A stretch of 64,000 nt of DNA from Corynespora cassiicola (lineage: Eukaryota > Ascomycota > Dothideomycetes > Pleosporales > Corynesporascaceae), in the NCBI GenBank assembly GCA_022059125.1, contig JAEUWY010000023.1, positions 1,178,001 through 1,242,000 on the forward strand. Reading direction: 5' to 3'. This document shows positions 57,840 through 64,000 of this stretch, piece after piece. Positions within the stretch are counted from its first letter, which is position 1; each line of letters starts with the position of its first letter. A program made the translations under genes and the position numbers. The notes beneath the pieces are model-generated. The model was not told the DNA's origin. It saw only the letters and a program-made list of their open reading frames with translations, and ran no database searches.

Positions 57840-60027
57840 ATGGCTTTGACGCCCAGCGATAGCGAGGTTTACGATTATATTGTATGCGGGTAAAGTCACC
57901 GTGTTTTCCACCATCAGACATTGTCGTTTAGTCCATGACTTCGCTCGGCTGATCACAACAAGTGGCGGGACATCGGGCTGCGTGATAGCTGGTCGACTAG
58001 CCGAAGACCTCAATGCCAAAATCCTCGTCCTAGAAGCAGGCCCTGACAATGCGGATCTGGAGAATGTTCATATGGCTGGAGGGTATGGCATGGCCTTGCC
58101 CATCAGAATAATCGTCAAAGCTTACCACTACTAGATGGAGCAACAACTTCGATAGTGAAACCGATTGGAACATTGTCACCGAGCCTATGAAATCAGTAAA
58201 TGACCGGCAAGTCAAATGCAGTCGAGGACGTTTTCTTGGTGGCTCTAGCGGTGTAAACGGCACTTTGTGCATACGGGGCACCAAACAGGACTATGACGAT
58301 TGGGGACTCGATGAGTGGACTGGCGAGAAGATGTTCGGGTACATGGCAAAGGTAACAAGACATTCTTGATTTGGGACCGCTAAGCAGATGTTGACAATGC
58401 GTAGTCAGAAACTTTTCATCCAAAGGATTGGTTCAAAGCTAAGCCCTCCTTACATGGTACATCTGGTCCTCTGCATACAGAGCCACATGATCTGGCTCCC
58501 ATTTCGGAACGCATCAAGGAGTCCATGGTCGACAGAGGTCTTCCATATGACCCAGACATGTTTTCTTCTGGCGAGACACCCCATGGTTGTGGAGACGTGA
58601 TGCGCACAGTACATCAAGGCATTCGATCCACAGCTGCAGATTTCATCACCAAAGGCTACCGAAGAGAGAACATCACGATCAAGACGGATGTGACAGTCGA
58701 CAAAGTGCTGCTTTCGAAGGTGAATGGCGAACTGACAGCGACTGGCGTTCTCACATACTCGAAAGATGGTATGCGAGCTTCTTATCGCGCTCGCAACGAG
58801 GTCATCGTGAGCGCAGGAGCATACTGCAGCCCCTCAATTCTCCTCAGATCAGGGATTGGCCCCAAATCCGAACTTTCAAGTCATAATATCGAATGTGCTG
58901 TGGATCTTCCCGGTGTGGGCAAGAATTTGATGGACCACGTGGTGAGCCCCTATACTTCATCATGTCTTACCATTTGTCTATTGCATGGGATTTTCTCTTA
59001 CTGATTGATTGAACATCAGCTCTGCTTCATCTTCTACGAAGTATCCCAGCCCAAACTCACCAATGACCATCTTGCTTTCCATGATGATGCCATGACGTCT
59101 ACCTACCAACTCTACGTCGAGAAGAAAACAGGAATTCTTTCCACATTTCCTTTTGGGATCTTCGGCTATGCACGTATAGACGACAGGCTGAAAGACGAAC
59201 CCCTTTGGCGTGACGCACCCCGTAAGCCTGGAAGGGACCCCATGGGCCTCACTCCCAAACAGCCAAACATTGAATTCTGGTACGCACCCCCCGCCTTGGA
59301 TGCCATTTTGATCTCTGCCCCATACTCGGAACACCTTCCACTGACCATGTATATCCCAAACAGGAATACCGAACTCTACGGCGGCCCAAAGCAATATACC
59401 GACTTCCCCGTCGACCACAAATCCGCCTTCTCCATGTGCACGCTACTATTCAATCAACACTCGCGCGGCAGCGTGACGCTCGCATCGGCCGACCCCCGCG
59501 CTAACCCCGTCGTCGACCACAACTATCTCGGGCACGAGCTCGACATGCTCGTCATGAGCGAGGCTTGTCGGTTCGCAAACGAGATTGTCATGAAGGGGAA
59601 GGGGACTAGGGATGTGATCAAGGGCACGTGGCCAGAGGGTGGGGACTATACCAAGTTTACGACGAGGGAGGAGTGGGTGCCGTTTGTGAAGAAGAATGCT
59701 ACGACTTGTAAGTCCTTTTTTTTCTTTGGTGTGGCCGCGTCTTCTTTCTGCCTGTCACTGTCATCGTATATTTGTATGGTTGGACTTGCTGACTAGATCA
59801 CAGGTTACCATGCCTCAGGAACTTGCGCCATGGGCAAGGATGGTGATGCAAACGCTGTGCTCGATTCGAGACTCAAGGTACGCGGGGTGAAGGGCTTGAG
59901 GGTTGCAGACGTAAGCAGCGTACCAACAGTGAACAACGGACACACACAAATGGTAGCCTATGGAATTGGCGAAGGGGCGGCTGAGTTGATCAAGCAAGAT
60001 CACAGGGCCGCGAAGAGTCGACTCTAG
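57840..60027 (+). CDS. GMC-family FAD-dependent oxidoreductase
   Basis: Six exons (57840-57889, 57963-58082, 58135-58351, 58405-58941, 59020-59707, 59804-60027) give 611 residues. The FAD loop YDYIVCGGGTSGCVIAGRLAED starts at residue 12 and is followed by ILVLEAGPDN. The first GMC signature is GRFLGGSSGVNGTLCIRG; the second is in VIVSAGAYCSPSILLRSGIGP. The C-terminal catalytic region reads YHASGTCAMG and ends VADVSSVPTVNNGHTQMVAYGIGEGAAELI, where His and the Asn-Gly-His triad sit at the active site. Members oxidise alcohols, sugars or secondary-metabolite alcohols. No signal peptide is present, so it is likely intracellular. The substrate cannot be inferred from this window. The gene converges on the Ted1-like gene 113 bases away. 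Confidence 0.92.
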
Positions 60028-60140
60028 ACACGTGGAGACGTGGGTTTTTGTATATGTTTCTGATGATCAAAATTTCGTACGATGCAATAATTCCTCAAAC
60101 GCCGCGCTGTGTCTATGCGGAAATGCCAAATTCTATACAA

Positions 60141-61856
60141 TCACTTCTTCTGGGGCTTTACAACGCCTGCGTCCCCCAATAGGGACGTCTCTGCTGCATC
60201 ACTGGGCACCAAGGCCTTGGGTTTGACTTCTGAAAGCCGAACCAGGGAGCCGACAACCAAAAACGCTACGAGCACTAAATCAATGATGTGAACAGCCCAC
60301 CACCAATGCTGAACACCAACGCCGCAGGTATTGAATTCGAGTTGCCACTCTCCTTTCTCGCCCGCGCTCTCGTCGAACCATGCAGATAAAAAGCCAGCAT
60401 AGCCGGAGAAATCGCCCATCATGCTGCGCAAGGTAATCTCACGCATGCTCGGGACGTGCTGCAGCGCAACACATTCACCATTGGGGGCCGTCGTTAGAGG
60501 AGGGTGCGGATAGCGGAGGGCTTCCCACTTCGGTGACCAGGGTTCTTCTGGCTGTGAGTCTGAAGCATCCGAGTCAGTGTGATTGCCGGATGCCAAAAGG
60601 TCAGCGACACTCTCTGACGCAGTCAGCTGAATTGACTGAGCATCTTCTGGACATCGACTTGGTATGCCGGGTTGTTTTATCCAATGCAAAACATCGCAAC
60701 CCTCGTGATCGTGCCCGTCGATGATGATACCTCTCCTCCCAAAACCCTGGCCGTCGACTTCATGATTCTGGCTGAGACCAAAGATGCTTTCCAGAACAAC
60801 TTTGCTGGCGTAATCAGACAGCATATTCTGCTCCCTGACACCTTGTCCTGATTCGAAAAAATCAAAATACGGGCTGTCAACACAAATTCCAGGCTCCTTC
60901 AGTAAGGGAATGTGCGTGAGAAGGATGGTAGCATGAGTCTTGTCTTCCACTGGCCGCGAACTCGTAACGAGGTAGTTCAGAAAGTCGTACGTCTCCCTCT
61001 GCAGTTCACTCGACCAAGCGGGTGTATCCAGATTCATCGAGTTGAGTACCACGATCCTCAGGGCAGCGGCGTCCTTGGCCTCAACTTCTGGCCCATTCGC
61101 TGCAGGAAGCGTGAAGACGATATCCCAATTGACGCTCCCAAACGCCTTCTCGAACCTCTTGACGCGACCCTCGTCGATGTCGCCCGCGTATCCAATATCA
61201 TGATTGCCCACAATATTAATCACTCTATTCTCCCATCTCTTGTCATCGCCCAGAACCTCGAGCGTGCCACCCCACTTCCTACCCTGCACTTCTTTCTCAC
61301 GATCCCCCAGCATGATCTCGTCCGGCACGCGTTCCATCCCCTTGAACACCGTGTCCCAATATCTCCCTGCCCTCCTCTCAAACTCCCCATCGCTGACCCA
61401 CTGGCTCCCCAGCAAATCCCCCAGAACCGCGACATGCGACGGGCCCGTCCACCACCGCAGGCTCCGCACAATATGCGCAAGGTACAAGTCGTTGCCCCAG
61501 AGATCCAATCTCTTGCGGAGGCCCTCGAGCCACTTGAGCGCATCGCGGCGCACGCCCGGCCACGTCTGCTTGATCATCCGGCGCCGGCGCCGCCAGGAGC
61601 CCGCGTTGCGCATGTCGGATTTGAAGTACTTGAGCGAGGGGAAGGACGGCCGTGTGGGGTCCGGGAGCGACGAGTCGCCTTCGAGTTGCGGGTCACCGAG
61701 CGCGAGGAGCCGGAACGGGGCGCGCACGCTGCCTCTTGGGGGCTGCGGGAAGCCGCAGCCGTGCAGCACGGGGTAGAGGTAGAGCCATGTCGTTCCAACA
61801 AAGGCGACGGGCGCGAGGAGCAGGGCTACGTAGAATATAAAGCGCGAGAACTGCAT
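60141..61856 (-). CDS. Ted1/Cdc1-type membrane metallophosphoesterase
   Basis: Single exon, 571 residues from ATG 61856. The frame is open to 62024 but the extra 56 residues are proline-rich leader. An N-terminal membrane segment (FIFYVALLLAPVAFVGTTWLY) is followed by the phosphoesterase domain with ALGDPQ, VLGDLLGSQW, NIVGNHDIGYAGD, LLTHIPL and DGHDHEGCDV. A second membrane segment (IIDLVLVAFLVVGSLV) lies near the C-terminus. This two-segment layout matches Ted1 and Cdc1, ER enzymes that remove ethanolamine phosphate from GPI anchors so cargo can leave the ER. Ted1 is the closer of the two in my judgement. The tail ends KPQKK, a possible dilysine-type ER-retrieval signal. Confidence 0.85.
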   Translation of the reverse strand: MQFSRFIFYVALLLAPVAFVGTTWLYLYPVLHGCGFPQPPRGSVRAPFRLLALGDPQLEGDSSLPDPTRPSFPSLKYFKSDMRNAGSWRRRRRMIKQTWPGVRRDALKWLEGLRKRLDLWGNDLYLAHIVRSLRWWTGPSHVAVLGDLLGSQWVSDGEFERRAGRYWDTVFKGMERVPDEIMLGDREKEVQGRKWGGTLEVLGDDKRWENRVINIVGNHDIGYAGDIDEGRVKRFEKAFGSVNWDIVFTLPAANGPEVEAKDAAALRIVVLNSMNLDTPAWSSELQRETYDFLNYLVTSSRPVEDKTHATILLTHIPLLKEPGICVDSPYFDFFESGQGVREQNMLSDYASKVVLESIFGLSQNHEVDGQGFGRRGIIIDGHDHEGCDVLHWIKQPGIPSRCPEDAQSIQLTASESVADLLASGNHTDSDASDSQPEEPWSPKWEALRYPHPPLTTAPNGECVALQHVPSMREITLRSMMGDFSGYAGFLSAWFDESAGEKGEWQLEFNTCGVGVQHWWWAVHIIDLVLVAFLVVGSLVRLSEVKPKALVPSDAAETSLLGDAGVVKPQKK

Positions 61857-62264
61857 CGAGGCATTCTCGAGAGCGAGCAGGCGTATGGGTTGGTGGGGGG
61901 GGGGGGGGGGTGAGATACGAAGTGGAAAGGAGAGTGCGGGAGTCCGCACGCAACGCGTCCAGACGAATTGTGGCGCACGGGCATATGGGCACACGGAGAG
62001 TTGACCGGGGTCAAGGATTCGCAAAAGTCACTGAAATCAAAGGCATGGCAACGCTCTTACGGGGAATAGCTGAAGCAATTTGAATGGTGTGATTTGCATG
62101 GAGACGTGTTCTGTGGTTATCGTGTACAATTCGCATCTTGAACCCCGACCAGACCCAGACATGCGATTCCCAAGATTCATCTTTTCCTCCTAGACTCCTT
62201 GCAAGTCGGCTAACAGATCAAAAAACAAGCACATCCACATCATCATCGTCATCAATGGACAGAC
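61857..62264. other. Short intergenic region
   Basis: Promoter/leader of the Ted1-like gene (minus) and 3' flank of the epsin gene. It has a G-run of about fourteen near 61895-61910. Nothing else. Confidence 0.5.
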
Positions 62265-64000
62265 TTAACCAAGCAGATCGCCCAATGCTCCACCAGGCTT
62301 CGATCCTGAGCTTGGGGTCTGCGCCGCTGGTGTGCTTGTGCTAGAGGCCGGAGCACCCCAGAGGCCCTGGCTAGTCTTCTGCTTGGCCATGTCCGCCATG
62401 GTAATCTTCTGCGTAGGCGTATTGCTTTTCTTGGGTGCCGCGCCAGAGAGCAGAGAGGCAAACGCATCGCCTCCCGCCTTCTTAGGGGCTGCCGACCCGA
62501 TCTTGTTGCCCCCAATGCCTGGCGACATGACTGAAGGCGTGGAGCCAGCGGACTGGGGTGCAGTCGCTGCAGAGACAGAAGTGAAGTAGTTTGGCCCAGA
62601 AGCTTGGTAGCCTGTGGGCTGAATAGGCTGGGTGGCGATGCTCGAGGCAGGGGTCGAAACAGGTGGCGAGGCCAAACTGCCCGTGGCGGGAGATGGAGTT
62701 ACAGTCGAGAAAAGATCGTTCAGGTTGTTGTTCTGAGCGGCCGACTGAGGCTGTGGTGCCGCGAATTGGGTCGACGAGTTGATAGTGGAGGTCGAAGCCG
62801 GGGGGGCAATGAAGGGCGCGGCGACTGGTTTGGCAAACGAAGAAGCAGCTGGGGCAGCTGGAGCAGGGGCTGGAGCAGCGGACTGGAAATCGTCGAAATC
62901 ATCGTCGTCTCCAAAGTCGTTCGCTGGGGCAGATACAGGCTGCTTTCCGGCTGAGTTAGAGGTCGCAGCTGGCTCATCATCCCACGCAAGTAGATCGGGC
63001 ACAGGCTCCGGAGCCTTGGGCTTGGGTTCCTCCTTCTTGGGCTCTCTTCTAGCCTGGCTCGAAGACGACGGTGCAGGGTCCCGTCGCCGTGCCGCTGGTG
63101 CAGCATCTGCCTCGTCATACTCGTCGTATTCCTCGAAGCGATCTCGGCGGGCTTGTGTATCCGAGAAGCTGGATTCCTGGCCTCCAAACCCACCACCATC
63201 TCCATATACGGCCCCGCTGTAGCTGCCAAAGTTGGCTTGTTCGCTTCCAAATCCTCCGTAGCGGCCGCCGCTGCCACCAGAGAAGCCTCCGCTGCCCGAG
63301 AAACCACCCATGCCCGCACCACCCTCGACACCTCCGAATTTGTTGCGGTTCGCTCGCGCCTTCTTTCGCTCGGCCCGTATGCGGTCGACATCACTCAGGA
63401 GCTCAGCAAGCTCCTTGGCACGGTTTCGTACGTTGATACCCTGGTCCTTTCCGTTCTGATCGATGAAGTGGAATTGCCTGAGCATCTTGAGGAGGGACAC
63501 ATGAGAGCGCGCATCGTCGATGACCCGTTCAGAGCCGTTCTTGATCAGGAACTCGAGCAATTGTAGAGCCTGCAAGGGTTAGCGTCGCATAGTCTGAGAT
63601 GGGACTGCGTGTACCTTGTAAATCTGCCGCCACTCTTCTGCCGACTTTTCTGTAAACCGCTTGTAGATCATGGGCATGATCTCGTTCAGCAGTTGACTGG
63701 CTAGGTTAGCAGCAGCACTCGAGACCGCGCCTTTCCGCCACCTCGAGACGACCAGAAGGATGGCACCAGTTCCAGACAAGCACGGCGGCATGCCTGAACC
63801 CAAAGCGACCCAGTACATCTGTAGTTTTGGACATGGCTCTCGGAGGCTGGCGGAGGGTGGGACAGGGAAAGGATACGCACTAGTTAAAGGTACCGCTGGC
63901 GATTTCCTGCATGAGGGTCGAAGAAGCACCTGGGCGCAATTAGCAGAGATGGTGCAGACGGGCAAGAACACTCACCCCACGGCTCATTGTTGGTGGCCTC
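62265..64000 (-). CDS. ENTH-domain epsin, Ent3-like (5' end outside window)
   Basis: Four exons are visible (64000-63976, 63929-63881, 63696-63615, 63569-62265); the start codon is beyond the window. Together they encode most of an ENTH domain: EATNNEPWG, ASSTLMQEIASGTFNY, QLLNEIMPMIYKRFTEKSAEEWRQIYK, ALQLLEFLIKNGSERVIDDAR. Its end is DQGINVRNRAKELAELLSDVDRIRAERKKAR. A long disordered tail follows, with FGGxxG repeats, acidic D/E-DD-F motifs (FGDDDDFDDFQS) that may bind clathrin adaptor ears, and an Ala/Pro/Ser-rich end. The ENTH sequence is closest to Ent3, which works with clathrin and adaptors GGA and AP-1 between Golgi and endosomes. Intron phases are consistent across all three junctions. 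Confidence 0.88.

Noticed and set aside
27782..61856. A biosynthetic gene cluster built from the monooxygenase, GMC oxidoreductase, tyrosinase-like gene and P450s
   Set aside because: No polyketide synthase, NRPS, terpene synthase or RiPP precursor is visible, and housekeeping genes lie between the oxidative genes.

Overview
This window comes from the nuclear genome of a filamentous ascomycete (Pezizomycotina). The evidence is short GT-AG introns of about 45-80 nt, Zn2Cys6 and GMC-type genes, a polarisome scaffold, secreted hydrolases and an NLP effector-type protein. A dothideomycete is my best guess, but the sequence does not prove the class. I rebuilt gene models by joining open frames across introns; splice sites are read by eye.

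Layout. 1-8.7 kb: the end of an ING-type PHD-finger gene, a long repeat-rich leader region, the polarisome scaffold SPA2 and a GH43-type glycosidase. 9.4-14.2 kb: a decayed block with a P450 pseudogene on the minus strand (four in-frame stops) and an A/T-rich gene desert holding a second, more degraded P450 relic on the plus strand. 14.3-26.5 kb: housekeeping genes, namely PRP8 (minus), the ribosomal protein gene RPL34 (plus, with a 6-nt micro-exon) and a Leu3/War1-like Zn2Cys6 factor. 27.8-49.5 kb: an accessory stretch with a divergent kinase, a flavin monooxygenase with an extra C-terminal domain, a metallophosphoesterase resembling mycobacterial PptH, an NLP, a coiled-coil protein with four PPxY motifs, an Sde182-like nucleoside-hydrolase-fold protein, a malic enzyme and several unrecognised genes, two of which are neighbouring paralogues. 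49.7-64 kb: a secreted M14 carboxypeptidase, a tyrosinase-fold protein that has lost most copper ligands, RPL23 (uL14), a secreted alpha/beta-hydrolase-like protein, a GMC oxidoreductase, a Ted1-like phosphoesterase and most of an Ent3-type epsin.

How the genes fit together. The housekeeping genes cover splicing (PRP8), ribosomes (eL34, uL14), polarised growth (SPA2) and membrane traffic (Ted1-like, Ent3-like). The accessory genes are mostly secreted or oxidative functions of a plant- or litter-associated fungus. I see no coherent biosynthetic cluster, no CRISPR array, no intact transposon and no tRNA or rRNA. The items most worth a second look are the copper-ligand-free tyrosinase, the eL34 micro-exon, the two P450 pseudogenes with transition-type damage, the PptH-like phosphoesterase and the paralogous pair of orphan genes.
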